From contig JAQVEM010000040.1 in NCBI GenBank assembly GCA_028697935.1, positions 1-10,901 on the forward strand: a stretch of DNA of 10,901 nucleotides, in the 5' to 3' direction. This document shows positions 1 to 6,780 of the stretch, piece after piece. A program made the position numbers and the translations under genes. The notes under the pieces are model-generated. The model did not search any database. It was given only the letters and a program-made list of their open reading frames with translations, and was not told the DNA's origin. The number at the start of each line of letters is the position of its first letter. The first letter of the stretch is position 1. The stretch is from Actinomycetota bacterium (GTDB lineage Bacteria > Actinomycetota > Humimicrobiia > Humimicrobiales > Humimicrobiaceae).

Positions 1-649
1 CGCTCCCATCAATAATATGACCCGGAATTCCGTAGGCACAGCTTCTTTTTCCAATATCAACACAAGCTACTGAATCTTTTGAACACATTGAAATAGCATA
101 CATATTATTTTCACAGATATATATAACAGGCAGTTTGAATAAAGCGGACATATTTAAAGCCTCATGAAATACACCATTATTAGAAGCTCCGTCCCCAAAA
201 AAGCACAACGTCACACCGCCTTTTTTATCCATTTTGCAGGAAAGACCGGCTCCTACTGATAAAGGTATACCGCCTCCAACTATTCCATTTTGCCCGAGTA
301 TCCCGTGCTTCATATCAATAATATGCATTGAGCCACCTCTTCCACCACAATAACCGGTAGATTTTCCAAAAAGCTCTGCCATCATCTTTCTGATATCAGC
401 ACCCGCAGCAATGCAGTGGCCGTGCCCTCTGTGATTTGAAATAATATAATCACCTTTCTTTGTTGCACAGCAGGCACCCACCGGTATAGCTTCCTGACCA
501 ATGCATGGATGAAGATATCCCCATATTTTTCCAGCTCTATATAAAAGAATGGCTTTCTCTTCAAACTTCCTTATCTCTATTAATTTTTCAAGCATCCATA
601 TCTTTTTTTCATCAGATAGTACAGTCTCTTTATCAGACAATACAACCAT
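1..649 (-). CDS. Thiamine-diphosphate dehydrogenase E1 component, alpha subunit (pyruvate/acetoin dehydrogenase type), C-terminus outside window
   Basis: This is the E1 alpha subunit of a 2-oxoacid dehydrogenase-type complex. With a beta subunit it would use thiamine diphosphate to decarboxylate pyruvate or cleave acetoin and pass the acyl group to a lipoyl E2. The 216 visible residues hold the family landmarks: HRGHGH (73-78), the glycine-rich stretch GYCGGRGGSMH (99-109), NGIVGGGIP (121-129), and the GDG(X26)NN cofactor motif with GDG at 152-154 and NN at 181-182. The start is the ATG at 647-649, preceded by AAAGGGG at good spacing. Family members are about 320-330 residues, so roughly the last third lies beyond position 1. 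The GYCGGRGGSMH and NGIVGGGIP wording resembles acetoin dehydrogenase AcoA as much as pyruvate dehydrogenase PdhA. The substrate cannot be decided without the beta, E2 and E3 neighbours. It is transcribed divergently from the PBP gene. Confidence 0.93.
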   Translation of the reverse strand, partial: MVVLSDKETVLSDEKKIWMLEKLIEIRKFEEKAILLYRAGKIWGYLHPCIGQEAIPVGACCATKKGDYIISNHRGHGHCIAAGADIRKMMAELFGKSTGYCGGRGGSMHIIDMKHGILGQNGIVGGGIPLSVGAGLSCKMDKKGGVTLCFFGDGASNNGVFHEALNMSALFKLPVIYICENNMYAISMCSKDSVACVDIGKRSCAYGIPGHIIDGS

Positions 650-1084
650 AAAACCCCTTTCTTCTGGTTGAACTTATTCTACGTTAATTTAATTAATCAT
701 AATATAAATACAAAAAAAATTGAATTTAGAGTGTGTGTATAGTTATCCACATAATATATTTCTATTATACGCTTACCCTGCACTTATTTTATTTTGATAC
801 TCTACTCTGTATTTACCCTATTTTAACTTATTTTCAACTTTATCCATTAATTTGCTCCCGATAATAGTAGTATATATCTGACTGGCAAAGATAACATAAT
901 TTTTTTATTTCTTTATTTCACTATAACTATTCAAGAAACATTACGGAAACAATAATTTAAGCTCTGTATAATAAAATTGAAATATGATAATATTTTTAAT
1001 TTGAAATATCCATTGATATTATTAATTTAATTAACATTGTTTTATTATTAAGAGAAAATATTTATCCAGATATTTTTATAAACT
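650..1084. other. AT-rich divergent intergenic region with DnaA-box-like sites
   Basis: This 435-bp gap separates the divergent dehydrogenase and PBP genes and should contain both promoters. I see no open frame with a ribosome binding site. It contains one perfect DnaA box, TTATCCACA (743-751, plus). Weaker matches are TGTGTATAG in inverse orientation just upstream (about 733-741), TTATCCATT (840-848) and TTATCCAGA (1062-1070). No convincing -35/-10 pair stands out for either gene against this composition, and I saw no -24/-12 element of the kind that drives many acetoin operons. Confidence 0.5.
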
Positions 1085-3358
1085 GTGTCCATAATAAGAG
1101 AAAAACATAAAAAAAAGAAAGTTTCAAAGGTAATAATAGCTATAATAGCTGTTATTGTTGCAGGAAATCTCTTCTTTGTTACTGTACTTGGAGGAGTCGC
1201 TGTTTTTGCATTTAACGCACTAAATTCCTTCATTGAAGATCTTCCCAGACTTGAAGATTTTACTCCTACTGAAACAGCACTGACTTCAAGAATATATGCT
1301 GCTGACGGCACTCTTATCGCAACCTATCACGGGGAAGAGAATAGAATTCTTGTATCATATGAACAAATACCACAGAATCTTATAAATGCAGTTATTGCCA
1401 TTGAAGATGAGAGATTTTATCAGCATAAGGGATTTGATGTTGAGGGTATAATTCGTTCATTTATAATAAATATGATATCAGGAGAAATAGAACAGGGTGC
1501 CACTACAATAACCCAGGGATATGTAAAAAATGTGTATATGCCTGAAGAAAAATATGAAATATCCTATGAGAGAAAGATTAAAGAAATCGTCCTCGCATAT
1601 CAGATTGAACAGATTTATTCAAAAGAAGAAATACTGGAAATGTACCTCAATACAGTTTATTTCGGAGAAGGTGCGTATGGTGTCCAGGCTGCAGCAAAAG
1701 CTTATTTCAATAAAGATGTAGAATATCTCAGCCTCCCTGAATGTGCAATGCTTGCCGGTCTTCTCAAAACCTATTTATATTCACCATATATCGACAAAAA
1801 GGCAGCTCTTGAAAGAAGAAATACTGTACTGGCAAAGATGCTTGAGCTGGAGTATATCAGTCAGGATGAATATGAGGCCGCAATAAACACACCTATAATT
1901 ACCCAGAGACCGGTAGAAGAAGTCGAAAAGGGTTTTGCCCCATATTTCGTAGATTATGTTAAACAGGAAATTATAGAGGAATTTGGAGTTGAAAAAGCAC
2001 TAAAAGGAGGATATGAAATATATACAACTCTTGACCCTGAAATGCAGACTGCTGCAGAAAATGCAATCAAAGAAGTTCTCCCGGATGCAGAAGATCCATC
2101 AGCAGCTCTTGTGGCTATGGACCCATCTAACGGATATATAAAAGCCATGGTTGGAGGTAAAGAAGAAGATTATACAGGAATGGGATATAACCTTGTCACA
2201 CAATCACACAGGCAGCCCGGTTCAACTTTTAAAGTTTTTGCCCTCATTTCAGCTCTCGAACAGGGCATCAGTCCTTATATGACATTTAATCCAAATGGTA
2301 CTGTAGTATTTGATATTGCAGGTAGTGCTCCCTGGGAAGTTCAAAACTACAATAATCAGCAATACGACACAAATGAAATGACAATATTTGAGGCCACTGT
2401 AAAATCTGTAAATGTAGTGTATTCACAGCTTATCATGAAAGTCGGAGCCTATCATATGGCACAGCTTGCCAATAATATGGGAATTGAAACTCCAATGGAG
2501 CCATTACCATCAATGGGGCTTGGGGCTCAAGAGGTATGCCCTCTTGAAGTCTGCTCAGCATTCTGCACTATTGCTGATTATGGAGTACGTCACTACCCTG
2601 TAGCAATAGTTAAGGTTACTGATAAAGACGGGAATGTTCTTAAAGATATTGAAAATAATCCTGAAGAAGGCATGGAAGGTACACAGGTAATCAGCCCGAT
2701 TAATGCTTACCGCGCAATAGAAATCCTGCAGCAGGTTGTACAGAGAGGAACAGGAACCAGAGCAAGGCTTGATGACAGACCCTGTGCCGGCAAAACCGGT
2801 ACCACTGACAAAGCTGAAAACGCATGGTTTACAGGATTCACTACAAACCTTGCGGCCTGTGTATGGATGGGACATCCTGAAGCAAATATAAGAATGACAA
2901 CCATACATGATTTAAGGGTCCAGGGAGGAGCTCATCCTGCAATGATCTGGAAATTATTTATGAGCGAAGCCACAAAAAAGCTTCCCGCTGAAAATTTTAG
3001 TAGACCTGCAGATGATATGATAAATATTCAGGTAGTGGCAAACCCAGAAACAGGAGAACTAATGGTTCCAAATAGATTTACGCCACCTGATCAGATTATT
3101 ATGAAAGAATTCCACTATGGCCAGGAGCCAACCACACAGGTGCCAATTGGACCTGAAGATATTCCTATTATGCCCATGGTAGCTTTAATGCCAAAGGACG
3201 AAGCAAACCATATATTAGTTCAATCCGGTTATACTCACATAAAATATATAAATGAGCCATACTCTGAAGTCCCCCCTGGATATACACACAGGCAGGATCC
3301 TATGTGGGGACAGCCAGTAGAAACTATAAGGAAAATTAAAGTCTGGGTAAATCCTTAG
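1085..3358 (+). CDS. Class A penicillin-binding protein (bifunctional transglycosylase/transpeptidase) with C-terminal PASTA domain
   Basis: A membrane-anchored murein synthase that polymerises lipid II and cross-links stem peptides outside the membrane. Of its 757 residues, a basic tail precedes one membrane helix (about 14-42). The GT51 glycosyltransferase follows, with IEDERFYQH (catalytic Glu107), GATTITQGYVKN, and RKIKEIVLAYQIE with EMYLNTVYFGEGAYG. The transpeptidase motifs are STFK (Ser380 nucleophile, Lys383), SVN (441-443) and KTGT (570-573). The end (about 696-757) fits a PASTA domain, with a DEAxxxL helix, YSEVPPGY and alternating strands to the terminal VWV. The start is a GTG with an in-frame TAA at 1079-1081 and no good Shine-Dalgarno. 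No ATG follows until well inside the protein, so GTG is the only reasonable start. GATTITQG departs from the usual GxSTITQQ. The PASTA domain suggests a Gram-positive-type host. Confidence 0.95.
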   Translation: MSIIREKHKKKKVSKVIIAIIAVIVAGNLFFVTVLGGVAVFAFNALNSFIEDLPRLEDFTPTETALTSRIYAADGTLIATYHGEENRILVSYEQIPQNLINAVIAIEDERFYQHKGFDVEGIIRSFIINMISGEIEQGATTITQGYVKNVYMPEEKYEISYERKIKEIVLAYQIEQIYSKEEILEMYLNTVYFGEGAYGVQAAAKAYFNKDVEYLSLPECAMLAGLLKTYLYSPYIDKKAALERRNTVLAKMLELEYISQDEYEAAINTPIITQRPVEEVEKGFAPYFVDYVKQEIIEEFGVEKALKGGYEIYTTLDPEMQTAAENAIKEVLPDAEDPSAALVAMDPSNGYIKAMVGGKEEDYTGMGYNLVTQSHRQPGSTFKVFALISALEQGISPYMTFNPNGTVVFDIAGSAPWEVQNYNNQQYDTNEMTIFEATVKSVNVVYSQLIMKVGAYHMAQLANNMGIETPMEPLPSMGLGAQEVCPLEVCSAFCTIADYGVRHYPVAIVKVTDKDGNVLKDIENNPEEGMEGTQVISPINAYRAIEILQQVVQRGTGTRARLDDRPCAGKTGTTDKAENAWFTGFTTNLAACVWMGHPEANIRMTTIHDLRVQGGAHPAMIWKLFMSEATKKLPAENFSRPADDMINIQVVANPETGELMVPNRFTPPDQIIMKEFHYGQEPTTQVPIGPEDIPIMPMVALMPKDEANHILVQSGYTHIKYINEPYSEVPPGYTHRQDPMWGQPVETIRKIKVWVNP

Positions 3359-3369
3359 ATAATATAGCT

Positions 3370-3402
3370 GCAGGCATTTTGCAGGCATTTTGCAGGCATT
3401 TT
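3370..3402. repeat. Three perfect 11-bp tandem repeats (GCAGGCATTTT)
   Basis: GCAGGCATTTT occurs at 3370-3380, 3381-3391 and 3392-3402 without mismatch. A degenerate fourth echo (CGGGCATTATA) lies about 9 bp on. The period is close to one DNA helical turn. The array lies between the PBP stop codon and gltX, ending about 17 bp before a TATAAT. It could be slippage-generated or a phased protein-binding site. Confidence 0.9.
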
Positions 3403-3419
3403 AAAATAGTTACGGGCAT

Positions 3420-3425
3420 TATAAT
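3420..3425 (+). promoter_or_regulatory. Candidate -10 element for gltX
   Basis: A perfect TATAAT lies 48 bp before the gltX start. The hexamer 17 bp upstream (CATTTT, the end of the third 11-bp repeat) is a poor -35, so this promoter would be weak or activator-assisted. gltX may also be read through from the PBP gene 115 bp upstream, since no terminator hairpin separates them. Confidence 0.35.
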
Positions 3426-3473
3426 CGCTGGTATAGCTTAAAAAGATTTAATTATTTTAGTTAATTTAGCATT

Positions 3474-4991
3474 ATGAAAAATAACAGAGAAGTTAGAGTA
3501 AGATTTGCCCCCAGCCCTACAGGTTACCTCCACATAGGAAGCGCAAGGACAGCATTTTTTAACTGGCTTTACGCAAAAAAAACAGGTGGTAAATTTATAT
3601 TGAGAATTGAAGATACCGATATTGCAAGACATCAGGAAGATGCGATAAATCAAATTCTTGAATCACTAAAATGGCTTGGACTTGAGTGGGATGAAGGTCC
3701 TGGATTAGAAACAGAAGGAAAATTCGGGCCGTACAGGCAATCACAGAGGGCTGACATTTATAAAGAATTTGCACAAAAACTCGTTCACGATAAAAAAGCA
3801 TATCTTTGTTTTTGCAGTCCTGAAGAACTTGAAAAAGAAAGAAAGATAAAACTGGAAGAAGGAAAGCCTTTTAAATATGACAGGAAATGCTTAAAACTTT
3901 CGCCTGATGAGATCAGATATAGCTTAAGAGAAGGCAAGTCATACGCTATAAGATTTCTTGTCCCCGAAAATGAAAAAATTGAATTTAAAGATACAGTATA
4001 TGGAGATATAAAGGTTAGCTCAGAAAGCATCGATGATTTTATTATACTGAGGTCAAATGGACTCCCAACATATAATTTTTCTGCCACTATAGATGATGCA
4101 CTGATGGAAATAACACATATCATAAGGGGCGAAGACCATCTTTCAAACACACCGAAACAAATTTTAATTTACAAAGCCCTCGGCTTTAATATTCCTTTTT
4201 TTACACACCTCCCTATGATACTCGGACAGGACGGCCAGAAACTGAGTAAAAGACACGGCTCCATATCCATTGAGAAATACATAGAAGAAGGATTTTTAAG
4301 AGAAGCAATACTTAATTACCTTGCACTCCTCGGATGGGCTTATGATGAGAAGACTACAATTTTTTCAATTGACGAGATGATAGAAAAATTCGAGCTTGAC
4401 TCGATTAACAAAAAACCTGCTAAATTTGATTATGACAAACTTTTATGGATAAACGGATATTATATCAGGAATTTAAGCGATGAAAATCTTGCTGAACTTC
4501 TTAAAGATAAAATGAAAAAATACCTTGAGTCTCAAAAACCATCCAACCTTGAAGAAAGTGCCAGAGAACTGGACCAGAAGATCATAAAGATAACCCCTCT
4601 TGTAAAGGAACGAATAAAAACATTGAACGAGGGTATAGGCCTTATCAACCCTTTTTTTGTAAAAATTTCTTATAGTAATGAATCTATAAATTATTTTAAA
4701 AATAAAAATATTGATGCTCCAGATATACTGAAGAGAGTTTATAAAGCGCTCGATGAGCTTGAAGAACAGAAAGGTGAGCGGACAGAAAAATTTTGTGCCG
4801 AAAACATTGAAAAGAGGCTGAGGCAGATTTCGGAGGAGTTGAACCTTAATTTCAGGAAAGTTGCTGAGGTCATAAGAATTGCAATATGGAATAGTCCCGT
4901 AAGTCCTCCCCTGTTCGGAACTATAGAGATACTGGGGAAAAAACTGACTCTTAAAAGGATTGAGGATTATCTAAGAATAATCTCTCAGTAG
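3474..4991 (+). CDS. gltX: Glutamyl-tRNA synthetase
   Basis: A cytoplasmic class I aminoacyl-tRNA synthetase that charges tRNA-Glu. In many bacteria without GlnRS it also mischarges tRNA-Gln for later amidation by GatCAB. The 505-residue length is normal for bacterial GltX. Visible motifs are the ATP-binding signature PSPTGYLHIGSART (HIGH equivalent 20-23), the second signature KLSKRHG (256-262), and IRGEDHLSNTPKQ before it. A zinc-knuckle arrangement of Cys112-x-Cys114 and Tyr135-x3-Cys139 matches the Cys2-Tyr-Cys site known in the Glu-Q-RS/GluRS family. The lysine-rich helical C-terminus is the anticodon-binding part. The start ATG has only a weak purine signal upstream, but the MKNNREVRVRFAPSP opening matches family starts. 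Discrimination between tRNA-Glu and tRNA-Gln cannot be read from sequence alone. Confidence 0.97.
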   Translation: MKNNREVRVRFAPSPTGYLHIGSARTAFFNWLYAKKTGGKFILRIEDTDIARHQEDAINQILESLKWLGLEWDEGPGLETEGKFGPYRQSQRADIYKEFAQKLVHDKKAYLCFCSPEELEKERKIKLEEGKPFKYDRKCLKLSPDEIRYSLREGKSYAIRFLVPENEKIEFKDTVYGDIKVSSESIDDFIILRSNGLPTYNFSATIDDALMEITHIIRGEDHLSNTPKQILIYKALGFNIPFFTHLPMILGQDGQKLSKRHGSISIEKYIEEGFLREAILNYLALLGWAYDEKTTIFSIDEMIEKFELDSINKKPAKFDYDKLLWINGYYIRNLSDENLAELLKDKMKKYLESQKPSNLEESARELDQKIIKITPLVKERIKTLNEGIGLINPFFVKISYSNESINYFKNKNIDAPDILKRVYKALDELEEQKGERTEKFCAENIEKRLRQISEELNLNFRKVAEVIRIAIWNSPVSPPLFGTIEILGKKLTLKRIEDYLRIISQ

Positions 4992-5140
4992 AACTACAGG
5001 ATAAAACCTGATAGGGTAGCAGAATAGAATAAGACAGAACAAAGCAGAACAAATATAATAAGAATATAAAAATACAGAATAAAATTTGTAGAATCCTGTA
5101 AAAAGGTAGAGCTAAGTTAGAGTAAGTCTATTGTCATAAT
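4992..5140. other. Purine-rich spacer between convergent gltX and RHH gene
   Basis: Between the convergent gltX and the ribbon-helix-helix gene lies a plus-strand purine-rich stretch with loosely repeated AGAAT/AGAAC words (about 5021-5085). The 8-bp inverted pair TACAGGAT (4995-5002) and ATCCTGTA (5092-5099) lies about 90 bp apart. No compact GC-rich hairpin with a T-run is present, so I do not call a terminator. Confidence 0.3.
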
Positions 5141-5404
5141 TTATTTTTTTATCACATTATTTATATCCACTCTTAACCCCTCTATTTCCAGAGCTATTTT
5201 ACTTAAAATATTTAAAATCTTAACGGTATTATCATCCTCATTAAGCAGGCCAAGACCTTCACTTTCGGAATTCAATTTATCTATTTTTTCTTTTATTGAA
5301 TAACTTACAAAAAAAGATAGAGATACACCCATATTCCTGGCAGCTTTTTTTGCACTCTTTACTAAATCTTCATTAAATCTAAAACTATACATTTTCTTTG
5401 CCAT
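5141..5404 (-). CDS. Small ribbon-helix-helix (CopG/Arc-type) DNA-binding protein, orphan
   Basis: The 87-residue product begins with a short strand (MYSFRFNEDL) followed by two helices separated by a tight turn (VKSAKKAARNMGVSLSFFVS, then YSIKEKIDKL). This is the plan of a ribbon-helix-helix DNA-binding domain such as CopG-like repressors and antitoxins. The acidic C-terminal part (about 48-87) contains a predicted amphipathic helix (ILNILSKIALEIEGLRVDI). Such proteins bind DNA as dimers and often repress their own operon or neutralise a toxin. No toxin-like frame lies beside it, so it is either an orphan regulator or the survivor of a toxin-antitoxin pair. No Shine-Dalgarno precedes the ATG at 5402-5404, but a promoter does. 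Translation from Met5 is an alternative. It converges on gltX. Confidence 0.7.
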   Translation of the reverse strand: MAKKMYSFRFNEDLVKSAKKAARNMGVSLSFFVSYSIKEKIDKLNSESEGLGLLNEDDNTVKILNILSKIALEIEGLRVDINNVIKK

Positions 5405-5413
5405 AATTATTTA

Positions 5414-5442
5414 ATACTAAAATTATATGACTATTTTGTCAA
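5414..5442 (-). promoter_or_regulatory. Sigma-70-type promoter of the RHH gene, near-leaderless
   Basis: On the minus strand a perfect -35 TTGACA (5437-5442) is followed by a 17-bp spacer and a -10 TAGTAT (5414-5419, four of six consensus bases). Only nine bases separate the -10 from the ATG at 5404. Transcription should therefore start within a few bases of the start codon. This fits the missing ribosome binding site. Confidence 0.5.
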
Positions 5443-5720
5443 CATTTTTATGAGTACATTTTTATAAGTATAATGCAATAGAGCTTAAAGACAGCCACTT
5501 AAATAGTCACTAAAAGTAATGCTAAAATAATGCACCAGCTATTACCTGCTTCATTACCTGCTTTATGTTTTTAAAGTGGAGCAGCATGTAAAAATACTTA
5601 ATATACGAAACAGATATGCGGAACTATATTTTGCAACACATAAAAATTTCTGATAGCATTATTATGTTATTTGCATATAATAGTAATGCTAATAATACCA
5701 GGGTCTAAAGTTATTAGTTT

Positions 5721-5758
5721 CCCGGTTATTGATGACTTTCCCTGGTTATTGATGGTTG
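5721..5758. repeat. Imperfect direct repeat, 20-bp period, just upstream of tRNA-Gln
   Basis: Two neighbouring units share CCC(T)GGTTATTGATG. The identical core GGTTATTGATG is at 5724-5734 and 5744-5754. The array ends about 30 bp before the tRNA. It may be a small duplication or a paired binding site, and no function is evident. Confidence 0.7.
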
Positions 5759-5788
5759 TTTTTGGTATTTTTCTTTCTTAAGAATTAT

Positions 5789-5862
5789 TGGGGAGTCGTC
5801 TAGAGGTAGGACATGCGGCTCTGGACCGTAGAGCGGGGGTTCGAATCCTCCCTCCCCAGCCA
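5789..5862 (+). tRNA. tRNA-Gln (anticodon CTG), CCA encoded
   Basis: A full cloverleaf can be folded by hand. The acceptor stem TGGGGAG/CTCCCCA has the U1-A72 pair and the discriminator G73 typical of bacterial tRNA-Gln. The D arm is GTCT/GGAC with GG in the loop. The anticodon stem TGCGG/CCGTA has one G-T pair, and its loop CTCTGGA gives anticodon CTG (5821-5823), reading CAG. The variable loop has four bases, and the T arm GGGGG/CCTCC has loop TTCGAAT. CCA is at 5860-5862. The gene's 3' end abuts recombinase-derived sequence, so it probably served as an attachment site. Confidence 0.95.
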
Positions 5863-6164
5863 TTCAGAACGATAGTCAACATTTACCAGTGCGTCAAAGG
5901 GTTTATTTAAGGTATACTCTAATTTTTCGCCTCTCAACTTCAAGTTCGAAAGTAAAAAATTAATAAGCTTTCTTTTTTGCTCAACTTTAGAACTTTCAAA
6001 TAATTCAGGTGCTTTAGAACATATATTTAATAAGTAAATAAGCGTAATTGAGTAATCCTCATCAGCTTCTGTTATCTTTTTAATTCTTCAGTTAACTTGT
6101 GTTGTCTTTGCTTAAGTTTAGTGGCTTTTTTGTCATATTTATCTTGAGTAATTCCCCTTAATAT
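5860..6164 (-). pseudogene. C-terminal remnant of a serine site-specific recombinase, frameshifted
   Basis: Read on the minus strand from about 6164, the DNA encodes ITQDKYDKKATKLKQRQ, then LTEELKR and an early TAA (6072-6074). One frame over it continues as TEADEDYSITLIYLLNI, then KAPELFESSKVEQKRKLI, then NFLLSNLKLRGEKLEYTL and PFDALVN. This matches the coiled-coil and C-terminal segment of serine recombinases with Resolvase, Recombinase and zinc-ribbon domains, where RLTEADEDY and LFESSxVEEKRxLL are typical. A one-base deletion near 6074 explains the frame change. The catalytic N-terminus and DNA-binding domain are absent, cut off where the Ltp gene ends. The second frame runs into the antisense of the tRNA and would stop at 5800-5802. 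Not functional as it stands. Confidence 0.75.
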
Positions 6165-6709
6165 CCAACAGCTTGCGCACCATATTCAGCTTGTTGCTTT
6201 GTAAATCCTTCGAATTCTAGTTGAGCAATTAATTCAGTTCGTGAAAATGCCGAATAATCTAAGTAATCTTTAGCTTTTAATGCTGCTTGCTCATTCCAGT
6301 CAGCTCCACATCTATCTACTCCATACACAGCTTCTTCGTGTGTAAATCCCTCAAATTCTAATTGCTCGACTAACCCACTATAAGAAAAAGGCGCATAGGC
6401 TAAGTAATCTTTAGCTTTTAATGCTGCATTTTTTTCACCCAATGTTGCACTGTCTATTTCTTCTGGACTAGTTTCAGTAGTGTTTAAATCTTTTTCCTCT
6501 TCTTCCGACTCTTCCACTACTTCTTTAGATATCTCTTCAACTGCCTCTTTCTCTTCTGTTTCCTCAATTACCGGCCCTTCTTTAACCTCGCTATCTACAG
6601 GTTCTACTTGTGTTCCGCTACAGGCAGCTAATACAAAACTGCTTATGAAAATAAAAGTCACAAGTGGAACTATATACCTTAGTGTTTTTTTCATTCTTCC
6701 TTTTTGCAT
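6158..6709 (-). CDS. Ltp-family surface lipoprotein with two Ltp repeats (phage superinfection-exclusion type)
   Basis: A 183-residue lipoprotein. A basic start and hydrophobic signal peptide end in the lipobox LAAC (Cys30 would be lipidated). A very acidic, Glu-rich linker follows (about 36-86). Two copies of a 47-residue repeat then start at Ala95 and Ala142, each with ALKAKDYL, an aromatic-Phe-Ser core and QLEFEGFT. This is the architecture of the host cell surface-exposed lipoprotein family. Its founder, Ltp of the Streptococcus thermophilus phage TP-J34, blocks DNA injection by superinfecting phages. Non-phage bacterial members of unknown role also exist. The start at 6709 has AAAGGGGG seven bases upstream; Met6 is a possible alternative. 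The neighbouring recombinase remnant matches the usual lysogeny-module placement. It appears intact, unlike its neighbours. Confidence 0.85.
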   Translation of the reverse strand: MQKGRMKKTLRYIVPLVTFIFISSFVLAACSGTQVEPVDSEVKEGPVIEETEEKEAVEEISKEVVEESEEEEKDLNTTETSPEEIDSATLGEKNAALKAKDYLAYAPFSYSGLVEQLEFEGFTHEEAVYGVDRCGADWNEQAALKAKDYLDYSAFSRTELIAQLEFEGFTKQQAEYGAQAVGY

Positions 6710-6751
6710 TTGTATACCCCCTTTTTGAATTTCGTAAAATAATAAATACTG

Positions 6752-6780
6752 AGATTATTGTTAGAATATAGGTCTAACAA
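6752..6780 (-). promoter_or_regulatory. Candidate ltp promoter containing an operator-like palindrome
   Basis: A perfect inverted repeat with 8-base arms TTGTTAGA (6758-6765) and TCTAACAA (6773-6780) has a 7-base centre. On the minus strand the far arm also supplies a -35-like TTGTTA (6775-6780), with a weak -10 TAATCT (6752-6757) 17 bp on, about 43 bp before the ltp start codon. The palindrome thus covers the -35 and spacer, as a repressor operator would. An RNA hairpin in the leader is the alternative. Confidence 0.45.

Larger units (their letters stand above)
5405..5788. other. Non-coding region upstream of tRNA-Gln with short direct repeats
   Basis: No credible gene is present. The stretch holds the RHH promoter at its left end, the direct pair ATTACCTGCTT at 5541-5551 and 5553-5563, an isolated TATAAT at 5676-5681, and a 20-bp-period direct repeat at 5721-5759. 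The tRNA promoter must lie here, but I see no -35/-10 pair close enough to call. Confidence 0.5.

Noticed and set aside
382..564. 60-codon open frame on the minus strand
   Set aside because: It lies wholly inside the dehydrogenase alpha gene in another frame; the overlapping frame has the family motifs and ribosome binding site.
743..1070. Chromosomal replication origin
   Set aside because: A single perfect DnaA box plus weak ones in AT-rich DNA is not enough, and no dnaA/dnaN/rpmH-type neighbours are present.
2555..2908. 117-codon open frame antisense to the PBP gene
   Set aside because: It is antisense to the transpeptidase domain, with no ribosome binding site and no recognisable family; the plus-strand KTGT region explains the sequence.
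5021..5095. AGAAT/AGAAC words after gltX as a CRISPR-like or satellite array
   Set aside because: Units are irregular, without fixed spacers or repeat length; this is purine-rich low-complexity DNA.
6480..6728. 82-codon plus-strand frame rich in Ser and Thr
   Set aside because: It is the antisense of the Glu-rich linker and signal peptide of the lipoprotein; serine runs come from reversed GAA/GAG codons.
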